Source: JAIBBG01 sp043748015
Lineage (GTDB): Bacteria > Bacteroidota > Bacteroidia > Flavobacteriales_D > Sanyastnellaceae
Length of the DNA stretch: 33,912 nt
NCBI GenBank assembly: GCA_043748015.1
Contig: JAYTOA010000039.1
Span: forward strand, 1 to 33,912
Direction: 5' to 3'
The position numbers and the translations under genes were made by a program. A model generated the notes under the pieces. The model was not told where the DNA came from, searched no databases, and was given only the letters and a program-made list of their open reading frames with translations. Shown here one piece after another: positions 1 to 7,458 of this stretch (position 1 is its first letter; every line of letters begins with the position of its first letter).

Positions 1-1
1 T

Positions 2-3000
2 GCAGAACCTGCGTGCGCAGCTTGTCTTTGCGGATGCTATGACAACGACCTTGACGGTTATACCAATTGTGACGGTGACTGCGATGATTTCAATGACCAG
101 GTTAATCCAGGCGCAATAGAAGTTTGTAATGCGATTGATGATGATTGCAATGGAATGATAGACGATGGTATATCGTGTACACCTGCCAATGATTTGTGCG
201 ACAACGCGACATCGATTACATGTGGTTCGGTAACTGCCGGCACTACAATCAATGCTACGCTTGATGCGGGTGCAGGTACTTGTGGAGGATACTCTGTGAC
301 TTCTCCAGGAGTTTGGTATTCATTTGTTGGTGATGGAAACATAGCTTTATTATCACTTTGCAATAGTCCTGTTCAGGATGGAGATTCGAAAATCCATTTG
401 TACTCCGGAGATTGCAATAATCTTATATGTGAAGATGGCGATGACGATGGATGCGGTAATTTATTTTCTGCCGTTTCAGTTCTTACAACAAATGGTGTAG
501 AATATTTTGTTCTTGTTTCTGAATTTGGTGTCGGCGAAGGCATTGATTTCGAACTCGAGTATGAATGTCTTCCCGCAATTGTAAATGACGAATGTTCAAA
601 TGCTACAGCCATTCAATGCGGAGATGCAATTGATGGAACTACGGTTGGTGCGACAATAGATGCAGAAGTTTTCTTCTGCGGAACATCAGTAACATCACCC
701 GGTGTGTGGTACACCTTCAATGGTGATGGCAGTACGGTTACAGTTTCTACATGCAACAGCGTCGGTGTTGACGATACTAAACTCCACGTTTATTCGGGTG
801 ATTGCAACACATTAACGTGTGTAGATGGAAGCGATGATGATTGCGCGGCATTCTCAAGCGTAACATTCAGTGCTGAAGATGGAATTACCTATTATGTATT
901 GGTATCAGAATTTGGTACCAATGGCAATGGAGTGAGTTTCACCTTGGATATGACTTGCGAAGGCTGTCTGGATATGGATGGTGACAGTTTCACCACATGT
1001 GATGGCGATTGCGATGATACAGAAGCTACTGTTTATCCTGGTGCAACGGAATTGTGTGACGGTATTGACAACGATTGCAACGATGTTATCGATGATGGCT
1101 TGCCGTTAGAAACTTACTACGCCGATGCTGATGATGACGGATTTGGTGATGCGGCTGTATCAATTGAATCTTGTTCTCCTTTAGCAGGATATGTTTTGGA
1201 TTTCACTGATTGCGATGATGACAATGACACTGTTTATCCTGGAGTTACTGAAGTTTGCGACGGTGTTGACAATGATTGCAATGGACTGACAGATGATGAT
1301 TTAGTATTTGTTACATACTATTCTGATGCTGACGGCGATGGTTTTGGCTCTACACTTTTAGGTGACTATTGTTCACCACCAGCTGCAGCTTCAGAAATAG
1401 ATGGTGACTGTAATGATGGCAATGCCGGAATTTATCCTGGAGCTATCGAAACATGTGATGGCGAAGACCAGGATTGCGATGGCCAGGTAGACAATGACAT
1501 TGTTTATACGGAGTACTTCCAGGACAATGACGGCGATGGATTTGGAACCACTTCAATGGGTGAATTCTGTATTTCACCACCGTTTTCAAGTGAGGTGAGC
1601 GGTGATTGTGATGACACCGATGACTCTATTTATCCAGACGCAACAGAAGTTTGTAATGGCCAAGATGAGGATTGCGATGGCGAAGTAGACGAGGAATTGG
1701 AACAATTCACATTCTATGCTGATACAGATGGTGACGGATGGGGTGATGATAACAATTCAATCAGCGCTTGCGGACCTCTTTCAGGTTACGTTACTGCATC
1801 AGGAGATTGTGATGATTCGAATGATTCGATTCATCCAACTGCGTCGGAATTGTGCAACGACATCGACGATGATTGCGATGGTGAAGTTGACAACAACGCT
1901 GTTTTCTCTGACTACTATGAAGACCTGGATGGTGATGGTTTCGGTGATATTTTGATTGGTAATTTCTGCTCACCACCGGCAAACAGCTCAACCATGTCAG
2001 GTGATTGTGATGATGACAACTCGGCAATTAATCCTGGTGCGTCTGAAGTTTGTAATGACATCGATGATGACTGCGATCTTGAAGTAGATGAGGATATGGA
2101 ATTCGTTGCGTACTATTCAGATGTGGATGGCGACGGATATGGTGATTTGGAAGTGGGCGTGTTCTGTACAGCTCCTGCCAACGCATCTGCTTTGGGTGGA
2201 GATTGTGATGACACAGACGCTTCAATAAATCCGGGTGCTTCTGAATTCTGTAATGAGATCGATGAAGATTGCGACGGTATTGTGGACAACGATATTGTAT
2301 TCTCAGATTATTATACAGATGCTGATGGTGATGGATACGGATCAACCTTTATTGGAAATTTCTGTTTGCCACAAACGGGTTCTGTAACAAACTCCAGCGA
2401 TTGCAATGATGCGTCTGCAACAACTTATCCGAATGCAATAGAATTCTGCAACAATGCAGATGATGACTGCGATGGCTTGGTAGACGAAGGTTTAACTGCT
2501 TCTCCATACTATGCTGACGCTGATGGTGATGGATATGGTGGAGCTTTGCTTGGTTCATTCTGCTCAGCACCTGCCAACTCTTCTACCTCAACCGGTGATT
2601 GCGACGACAGCAATGCAAGTGTTAATCCGGACGCAACTGAAATCTGTAACGATATAGATGACGATTGTGATGGTGAAACAGACGAAGGTGTAATGATTAC
2701 ATTCTATGAAGATGCTGATAGTGATGGATATGGCAGCATGACCGAAATGGTGATGGCATGTACTTTACCTGCAGGCTACGTAACCAGCAACACGGATTGT
2801 GATGACGCACTTGCGACAGTTAATCCTAATGCAACAGAATATTGCAATAGTATCGATGATAATTGCAATGGCCTTGTCGATGATGATTGTATAGATTCAG
2901 TTGAAGAAAATGCAGGCGGATGGGAAGTACAACTTTATCCTAATCCTGTGAAAGAGCAATTATATATTACTGTAGTTGGCGCGACTGGTGCGGTTAATTA

Positions 3001-3160
3001 CACCATATATGATGCCGTTGGTAAAATTGTATTCTCTGCGAAGCTCAATGCAGCTTCTACGTTGAACGCGATCGATTGCGCTGCACTTTCTCAAGGTTCA
3101 TATACTTTGATGTTGAACAACAACGAAACACAAGTGCATAAGAAGTTCATCAAACTTTAA
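2..3160 (+). CDS. MopE-repeat surface protein with T9SS type A sorting domain (5' end missing)
   Basis: The reading frame is already open at base 2, so the N-terminus lies outside the window; 1,052 residues are visible. It carries eleven Asp/Cys-rich units of the putative metal-binding MopE type. One lies at the visible N-terminus and ten run from about 959 to 2890, most of them about 66 residues long with a core like DADGDGFG, then GDCDD, PGATE and CDG.DNDCDG. Between the first and second units are two similar beta-sandwich domains (about 176-585 and 586-955), each with a VWY.F core and a YSGDCN motif, resembling pre-peptidase C-terminal domains. The last ~75 residues start with LYPNPVKEQLYI and end in KKFIKL, a typical T9SS type A signal. 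Inference: an exported, cell-surface or released, calcium- or metal-binding adhesin-like protein. Metal binding follows from the acidic loops and the family name only. Confidence 0.9.
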   Translation, partial: AEPACAACLCGCYDNDLDGYTNCDGDCDDFNDQVNPGAIEVCNAIDDDCNGMIDDGISCTPANDLCDNATSITCGSVTAGTTINATLDAGAGTCGGYSVTSPGVWYSFVGDGNIALLSLCNSPVQDGDSKIHLYSGDCNNLICEDGDDDGCGNLFSAVSVLTTNGVEYFVLVSEFGVGEGIDFELEYECLPAIVNDECSNATAIQCGDAIDGTTVGATIDAEVFFCGTSVTSPGVWYTFNGDGSTVTVSTCNSVGVDDTKLHVYSGDCNTLTCVDGSDDDCAAFSSVTFSAEDGITYYVLVSEFGTNGNGVSFTLDMTCEGCLDMDGDSFTTCDGDCDDTEATVYPGATELCDGIDNDCNDVIDDGLPLETYYADADDDGFGDAAVSIESCSPLAGYVLDFTDCDDDNDTVYPGVTEVCDGVDNDCNGLTDDDLVFVTYYSDADGDGFGSTLLGDYCSPPAAASEIDGDCNDGNAGIYPGAIETCDGEDQDCDGQVDNDIVYTEYFQDNDGDGFGTTSMGEFCISPPFSSEVSGDCDDTDDSIYPDATEVCNGQDEDCDGEVDEELEQFTFYADTDGDGWGDDNNSISACGPLSGYVTASGDCDDSNDSIHPTASELCNDIDDDCDGEVDNNAVFSDYYEDLDGDGFGDILIGNFCSPPANSSTMSGDCDDDNSAINPGASEVCNDIDDDCDLEVDEDMEFVAYYSDVDGDGYGDLEVGVFCTAPANASALGGDCDDTDASINPGASEFCNEIDEDCDGIVDNDIVFSDYYTDADGDGYGSTFIGNFCLPQTGSVTNSSDCNDASATTYPNAIEFCNNADDDCDGLVDEGLTASPYYADADGDGYGGALLGSFCSAPANSSTSTGDCDDSNASVNPDATEICNDIDDDCDGETDEGVMITFYEDADSDGYGSMTEMVMACTLPAGYVTSNTDCDDALATVNPNATEYCNSIDDNCNGLVDDDCIDSVEENAGGWEVQLYPNPVKEQLYITVVGATGAVNYTIYDAVGKIVFSAKLNAASTLNAIDCAALSQGSYTLMLNNNETQVHKKFIKL
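959..2890 (+). repeat. Tandem array of ten MopE-type metal-binding units
   Basis: Ten consecutive protein repeats, mostly 64-67 residues. Each has an acidic DxDGDG(F/Y/W)G loop, one or two Cys in the middle, a GDCDD loop, and a closing CN.IDDDCDG.VD segment. The DNA is diverged between units, so this is an old array rather than a recent tandem expansion. EF-hand-like Asp spacing suggests Ca2+ or another divalent metal. Confidence 0.85.
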
Positions 3161-3181
3161 GAGCACATTGTAATTAAACTA

Positions 3182-3213
3182 AAAAAGCCGCCTTCGAAAG
3201 AGGGCGGCTTTTT
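3182..3213 (+). terminator. Rho-independent terminator of the MopE-repeat gene
   Basis: Nine base pairs (GCCGCCTTC at 3187-3195 against GAGGGCGGC at 3200-3208, one G-T pair) close on a GAAA tetraloop. The stem is flanked by an A run on the left and a T run on the right. It lies about 25 bases after the TAA stop. The A run on the left also allows it to work on the minus strand for the lipoprotein gene that ends at 3557. Confidence 0.9.
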
Positions 3214-3273
3214 AGTTTTGTTCATGTATGAGTTGATAAAAGCGACATTCAAATTCACTGGTTGATTTCGCAA

Positions 3274-3475
3274 GGAATTGCACAGAAAGAATTTCAGAAA
3301 ACACAGAAGGCATTAGAAAGTTTTCCCCGTTTTTGGAAACACCAAGCTGACAATCTGCGGGTGGGAGTATAGTTCGTTGATTCAATTACAAGGTTTCGAC
3401 AATCACGGTGATTCGACACCATTGAAAACTGATATTCAAATTCTGTGTTTTCTGAAATTCTAACTGTGCAATTCC
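3274..3475. repeat. 35-base inverted repeat pair (3274-3308 and 3441-3475)
   Basis: The arm at 3274-3308 and the reverse complement of 3441-3475 match at 33 of 35 positions, with 132 bases between them. No reading frame is visible inside. The arms are far apart for a terminator and too far from any gene start for an operator. They look like copies of a dispersed non-coding repeat in opposite orientation. The right arm overlaps the first unit of the adjacent tandem repeat. Confidence 0.75.
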
Positions 3476-3555
3476 GTATGAAACAAAATTGCCAAAAGCA
3501 ACTCTGAAATTCCTTCCGTGCAAATCTGCGTGAAACAAAATTGCCGAAGGCAACT
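3452..3555. repeat. Two tandem 52-base units
   Basis: Bases 3452-3503 and 3504-3555 align without gaps at about 42 of 52 positions. The best kept part is the 3' half, GAAACAAAATTGCC followed by GCAACT. The second unit ends one base before the stop codon of the minus-strand lipoprotein gene, so any read-through transcript of that gene would include it. A 13-base piece (ATCTGCGTGAAAC) recurs at 30529-30541, next to the insertion sequence. This hints at a dispersed family. Confidence 0.75.
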
Positions 3556-3556
3556 C

Positions 3557-3982
3557 TTATTGGAAATAGGTTGAGTCGACAACGAGGGTGTAAGTAAACT
3601 TGTCACCATCAACTCCGGCTTTGATCCAATTGGAATTATTCATTTCGTCCTTGGTACATTCCACGCCATCACGAAAAATTCGGATATCATTGAATACACC
3701 TTTAATAGTTGCGTCTTCCTTGGCTTTGATGCTTCTCAACTTGAAAGTAGATGCCGGTGTAACAACATCGTTGAAAGTGACCAAAACAGAACCACTACTG
3801 TTGCTTGAATACGCGGACGACTGAATATTGATAGCGGAAGTCGTTTCATTCTTCACCAAATAATCAGAATTGTAAAATTTGTTTTCCTTTCTGCAGGAGT
3901 TTAAGAAAACAGATCCCAAAATCAAACATGCGGTGGATACAAGAGGGGCGAGTTTATGCATAAACAAATTCTTAGTAAGCAT
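3557..3982 (-). CDS. Small hypothetical lipoprotein
   Basis: The product is 141 residues from an ATG at 3982. A second ATG at 3961 gives a shorter n-region and is just as plausible. An upstream in-frame TTG at 4000 only adds an atypical leader. The N-terminus is a lipoprotein signal: a basic start, a hydrophobic run (ACLILGSVFL) and the lipobox LNSC followed by RKE. The mature part is about 110 residues, Ser/Thr/Asn-rich, with no family that I recognise. It may form a small beta domain; its end, FTYTLVVDSTYFQ, has an alternating beta-strand pattern. It is presumably anchored in the envelope. It lies downstream of the HtrA gene on the same strand, but a terminator at 4054-4085 separates them, so it probably has its own promoter. 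Confidence 0.7.
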   Translation of the reverse strand: MLTKNLFMHKLAPLVSTACLILGSVFLNSCRKENKFYNSDYLVKNETTSAINIQSSAYSSNSSGSVLVTFNDVVTPASTFKLRSIKAKEDATIKGVFNDIRIFRDGVECTKDEMNNSNWIKAGVDGDKFTYTLVVDSTYFQ

Positions 3983-4053
3983 GTAAAAATAATCGAACAA
4001 TACAAATTACCTCGCATTGCATCTTTGACTGTCGATTGCACACTACAGAAACG

Positions 4054-4085
4054 AAAAAAGGGAGCGTGAAAGCTCCCACATTTTT
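4054..4085 (-). terminator. Rho-independent terminator of the HtrA gene
   Basis: A GGGAGC/GCTCCC stem (4060-4065 with 4072-4077) has a six-base loop. Read on the minus strand it is followed by a run of six T (A run at 4054-4059). It sits about 17 bases beyond the HtrA stop codon. Confidence 0.85.
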
Positions 4086-4101
4086 CTAACTAATTCACTA
4101 T

Positions 4102-5565
4102 TTATAATCTAAAACCATACATTGCTTCCATTCCATTGGAATAAAAACCTTTGATTTCAATATAATCTCCTACTCTACCCTGCAGAACGCTTTTCAAATC
4201 CTCAGGAGATGAAATGGTTCTTCCATCCACCTTGGTAACTATAAAACCCTTTTGCATTCCTATAGATTTGAATTTTCCGGATTGAAGATCCGTCACTTTG
4301 GCTCCACCGGAAATTCTCAATTTACTCATATCATCATCACTTGGCAATATGAATGTAGCACCCATTGATTGCACATTATTGCCCGAGTCGATTGAAGGCT
4401 CGCTAAAAGATTCTAGAAGCGTTTTGCCACTTTTATTTCTCAAAGTGACATCAACCAGTTGCTGTTTGCTGTCTCTCCAAACTGTTACTTTCACTTTATC
4501 ACCCGGACGATACTTGCTCACCTGCTCTTGCAACTGAGGAACATTTCTCACATGCGAATCACCCACTTTTTGAATAACATCACCTTCGCGAATTCCACTC
4601 TCGGCCGCAGCGCCGCCATCTGTGAGAGACGATACAAGAATACCGGCAACTTCTTTCAACCCTTTGTCCTTTGCAATTTCTTCATTCACATCACTAATTC
4701 TCACACCTATGAATGCACGTTGTACCTGACCAAATTCAATAATATCCTGAGCTACTTTCTTCGCTATCGAAGCCGGAACGGCAAACGAATAACCATTGAA
4801 CGCACCTGTTCTTGATGCAATCGCAGTGTTGATTCCAATCAGTTCGCCGCGAGTGTTTACGAGAGCACCACCACTGTTACCGGGATTCACTGCAGCATCT
4901 GTTTGTATAAAAGATTCTACAGGGAAAATTTCCTCACCTGTTTTTTTATCGCTTCCAAGCAAATGAATATTTCGCGCTTTTGCGCTCACAATACCCGCAG
5001 TTACGGTGCTCGTGAGATCAAACGGATTTCCCACAGCAATCACCCATTGCCCAATTCGCACATCATCGCTACTGCCCCAAACTATCGCAGGCAAATTTTT
5101 CTCAGTAATCTTAATTACAGCGATATCCGAACTCGGGTCTCGGCCCACAACAGTTGCTTCGTAGTTTTTATTATTGTTCATAGTGACACTCAATTTCTCT
5201 GCTCCTTCAACCACGTGATTGTTGGTTATGATGTAACCATCGGCAGAAATGATTACACCTGATCCTGATGCCATTTGCACTTGCGGTTGTTGCTGATAAC
5301 CAAAAAAATCTGACCATGGATTGTACATCGGTTGCATGGTTGTCTGTGTCTTCACGTGAACGACACTGTTCACCGTTCGTTCGGCGGCAGCTGTAAAATC
5401 AGCCGTTCCCTCAGGAAGTCCTGCATATGACGCATTGTAAACCGGGACTTCGGTCGCCGAAATCATATGACCGGATGCTCCTTCATCAAAAAACATTTTG
5501 TAGGCACCAAGTGAAACAAATCCACCGGCAAAAGCCATAGCGAGTAACATCAAATTCTTTTTCAT
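4102..5565 (-). CDS. HtrA/Deg family periplasmic serine protease with two PDZ domains
   Basis: This 487-residue protein has the usual Deg length and order. An N-terminal signal or anchor segment (residues 4-22) is followed by a trypsin-like domain at about 95-260 and PDZ domains at about 275-375 and 400-487. The catalytic triad is visible: His117 in NNHVVEGAE, Asp147 in DPSSDIAV and Ser231 in NPGNSGGAL. The family degrades or refolds damaged envelope proteins and is activated by substrate binding to the PDZ domains. A Gln-rich loop (residues 88-98) resembles the LA loop of Deg proteases. The ATG at 5565 gives a normal signal sequence. It is transcribed alone, divergent from the DUF4249 gene and closed by a terminator. 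DegP versus DegQ type cannot be told from sequence. Confidence 0.95.
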   Translation of the reverse strand: MKKNLMLLAMAFAGGFVSLGAYKMFFDEGASGHMISATEVPVYNASYAGLPEGTADFTAAAERTVNSVVHVKTQTTMQPMYNPWSDFFGYQQQPQVQMASGSGVIISADGYIITNNHVVEGAEKLSVTMNNNKNYEATVVGRDPSSDIAVIKITEKNLPAIVWGSSDDVRIGQWVIAVGNPFDLTSTVTAGIVSAKARNIHLLGSDKKTGEEIFPVESFIQTDAAVNPGNSGGALVNTRGELIGINTAIASRTGAFNGYSFAVPASIAKKVAQDIIEFGQVQRAFIGVRISDVNEEIAKDKGLKEVAGILVSSLTDGGAAAESGIREGDVIQKVGDSHVRNVPQLQEQVSKYRPGDKVKVTVWRDSKQQLVDVTLRNKSGKTLLESFSEPSIDSGNNVQSMGATFILPSDDDMSKLRISGGAKVTDLQSGKFKSIGMQKGFIVTKVDGRTISSPEDLKSVLQGRVGDYIEIKGFYSNGMEAMYGFRL

Positions 5566-5610
5566 AAAGCTTAAAATTGGATTTTGTCGTTAAATAATTT
5601 TCTAGCGACA

Positions 5611-5618
5611 CAAATTTA
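5611..5618 (-). promoter_or_regulatory. Bacteroidota -7 promoter element for the HtrA gene
   Basis: TAAATTTG on the minus strand matches TAnnTTTG and lies about 45 bases upstream of the ATG. No clear -33 TTG box is seen at the expected distance. Confidence 0.45.
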
Positions 5619-5735
5619 AACGAGAGATTTTTTTTCCATTGTGGCAGATCTTCTGAAAAAGTGTTAAGCCATTTTCAGTTCGGGGTCGAAAGCCGCAAAT
5701 ACCAATGGAACCAGACGTTTTACATCACTTCGACA

Positions 5736-5821
5736 TCTAAAAATTTAACTTCCTATTAAATTTTTAGAGTGGTACTCTTCAAAGTCTATGCGAAAAAATC
5801 AGCGCATCCCATTGAGTACTC
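5736..5821. promoter_or_regulatory. Cluster of dyad symmetries between htrA and the DUF4249 gene
   Basis: A perfect 13-base inverted repeat (5736-5748 with 5756-5768, 7-base loop, AT-only apart from one pair) is followed by two nested stems. These are GGTACTC at 5771-5777 with GAGTACT at 5814-5820, and ATGCG at 5788-5792 with CGCAT at 5803-5807. The cluster occupies part of the 322-base gap between divergent starts. It could be a terminator-like structure, an operator region or a folded leader. The sequence does not decide. Confidence 0.35.
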
Positions 5822-5868
5822 ACGACGAAAAAAAACCAAAACGAAAAAAGATTTGAAGCGTCATCAAG

Positions 5869-5876
5869 TAACTTCG
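5869..5876 (+). promoter_or_regulatory. Promoter-like TAnnTTCG word before the DUF4249 gene
   Basis: TAACTTCG ends 11 bases before the ATG at 5888, which implies a very short leader. A TTTG lies at 5852-5855, closer than the usual spacing. Confidence 0.4.
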
Positions 5877-5887
5877 CGATTCAGTCA

Positions 5888-6892
5888 ATGAAACTTCCGA
5901 ATAAATACACATCCATTTTTTCAAGCACACTGCTACTATTCGCAATTGCTGTTTCTATTGGTTCCTGCGAAAAAGAAATTACTGTGGATCTGCCGCGTTC
6001 AGAGCCTAAAATTGTCGTTGAAGGAAGTATCTATCAGGAACAGCCACCGATAATAATGCTTACCTGGAGTCAGGGATATTTTGATCCAACGTCCATAGAA
6101 ACATTGCAGAATTTATTTGTTCACGATGCCGAAGTGAGTGTAACAGTTGACGGCCAATCGCACATTTTGCCCGAGTATTGTTCAAGTGATTTGAGTCCTG
6201 AAGAACTCGAGTTTGCGTCAGTGGCATTGGGCATACCCGTTGAAACGATTACCGCTTTGAATCTTTGCCTCTATACTTCGTTGACGCTTCTTGGAGAGGT
6301 TGGCAAAGTATACCAACTCGACGTTCAGTATCCCGGACATCATTGCACAAGCGTAACGAAGCTTCCTGAGTTGGTCTTTATAGATACTTTGTATTTCAAC
6401 ATTGTAAGTTCACATCCAAATGACAGTCTGGGATTTATTTATGGAAACCTCACCGACCCTGACACCATCGGCAATGCTTACCGCTGGTTTGCTAAACGCA
6501 TCAATCATTATCCGCAATGGATCAGTGAAGAAAATTTAAGAGGCAAGCAAAAGGATTACAATTATATCGCACCCCTAGGTTCTGTTTTCGACGACAGGTT
6601 TTTCAATGGTCTTTCATTCGAATTCGCGTATTACAGAGGAACAGAACCCAACACTAACAAATTCGACGATAGAAATATTGAGCGCGGATATTTCAAAGTG
6701 GGTGATACCGTTGCCGTTCGTGGTTGTACCATTGATCGAAATGCCTACAAATACATTTACAGTTTTGAATCACAAATCTCAAATCAGGGCAGTCCTTTCT
6801 CTGTTCCATTCAATTTGGAAACAAACGTTGTCGGTGGGCTTGGCGCGTTCATAGGATACGGTGCCATTTACGACACAGTAGTTTGTAATTGA
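5888..6892 (+). CDS. DUF4249 family lipoprotein
   Basis: The 334-residue product starts with a lipoprotein signal peptide whose lipobox IGSC places the lipidated Cys at residue 27. The next segment has the hallmark start of DUF4249 proteins: CEKEITVDLP, then a KIVVEGSIY strand and PPIIMLTWSQGYFDP. The end, GYGAIYDTVVCN, is also family-like. DUF4249 proteins are envelope proteins of Bacteroidota with no established activity. Many sit next to TonB-dependent receptors, but none is present here. The following DUF983 gene is on the same strand with 68 bases between the stop and its preferred ATG, so co-transcription is possible despite a promoter-like word in the gap. Confidence 0.88.
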   Translation: MKLPNKYTSIFSSTLLLFAIAVSIGSCEKEITVDLPRSEPKIVVEGSIYQEQPPIIMLTWSQGYFDPTSIETLQNLFVHDAEVSVTVDGQSHILPEYCSSDLSPEELEFASVALGIPVETITALNLCLYTSLTLLGEVGKVYQLDVQYPGHHCTSVTKLPELVFIDTLYFNIVSSHPNDSLGFIYGNLTDPDTIGNAYRWFAKRINHYPQWISEENLRGKQKDYNYIAPLGSVFDDRFFNGLSFEFAYYRGTEPNTNKFDDRNIERGYFKVGDTVAVRGCTIDRNAYKYIYSFESQISNQGSPFSVPFNLETNVVGGLGAFIGYGAIYDTVVCN

Positions 6893-6912
6893 TTGACGAA
6901 AGGAGAAAATCA

Positions 6913-6956
6913 GTGATTTTTATCACGTACAAAAAAGACACTGAAAAGTATTTTCG
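6913..6956 (+). promoter_or_regulatory. CRP/FNR-like dyad and promoter of the DUF983 gene
   Basis: GTGATTTTTATCAC (6913-6926) is a perfect dyad of the form GTGA-N6-TCAC used by CRP/FNR-family regulators. The promoter word TATTTTCG follows at 6949-6956, 5 bases before the ATG at 6961. If transcription starts near 6961, the dyad centre is about 42 bases upstream, where class II activators bind. That part is inference. Confidence 0.4.
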
Positions 6957-6960
6957 CCGC

Positions 6961-7356
6961 ATGACAGGCAAGAAAAGTATATTGACTTCAACGCTCACAT
7001 TCCAATGTCCAGCGTGCAACCAATCATCGATGTATGAAAATCCATCATTGTACGCATTGAAGGATTTGGGCAAATTCAAATCAAAATGTGATGCTTGCGG
7101 AACCAATCTTCATCCGGAGAGTGGATTCTATTTTGGCGCGGCTTATGTTTCCTGGGGATTGACGGTAGCGCTTTGGGTTTCAGTACTCATTGCGCTAAAA
7201 ATATTTGATGCTTTTGGCTGGATAGAATTCGGTTTTCTCACCAATCCCATCACCTTTCTCACCACCGGTGTTATCGCGACAATAGTTGTATTTCCCTACT
7301 TGTATCGTCTTTCCAGGAGCGTCTGGGCCCATATGTTTATCAAAACTCTAGCATAA
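6961..7356 (+). CDS. DUF983 family membrane protein
   Basis: The chosen start is the ATG at 6961 (131 residues). A TTG at 6889 would overlap the preceding stop codon and add a poorly conserved basic leader. The N-terminal half has two Cys pairs, CPAC near residue 14 and CDAC near 42, which look like a zinc ribbon. The family motif SGFYFGAAYVSWGLTV follows. Two membrane helices come next (about residues 58-83 and 95-117), then a short basic tail. DUF983 proteins are widespread in Bacteroidota and Alphaproteobacteria; their role is unknown. The likely transcript is leaderless or nearly so. Confidence 0.85.
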   Translation: MTGKKSILTSTLTFQCPACNQSSMYENPSLYALKDLGKFKSKCDACGTNLHPESGFYFGAAYVSWGLTVALWVSVLIALKIFDAFGWIEFGFLTNPITFLTTGVIATIVVFPYLYRLSRSVWAHMFIKTLA

Positions 7357-7458
7357 AATTTCATCCTTGTCCAGCTCGGACGTGAAATGATCGGATGCTG
7401 CTTTAAGTTTTCTGAAATGCCTTGTGCAACAAAATGTAGTTATATCTAGTCAAACAGT

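Noticed and set aside
1716..2570. Overlapping frames within the MopE repeats on both strands
   Set aside because: The low-complexity Asp codons (GAT/GAC) create long open frames in other phases. Their products are His/Met-rich nonsense.
7358..7388. Hairpin after the DUF983 gene (ATTTCA...TGAAAT with an inner GTCC/GGAC)
   Set aside because: The stem has an uneven internal loop and no T run follows, so it does not qualify as an intrinsic terminator.
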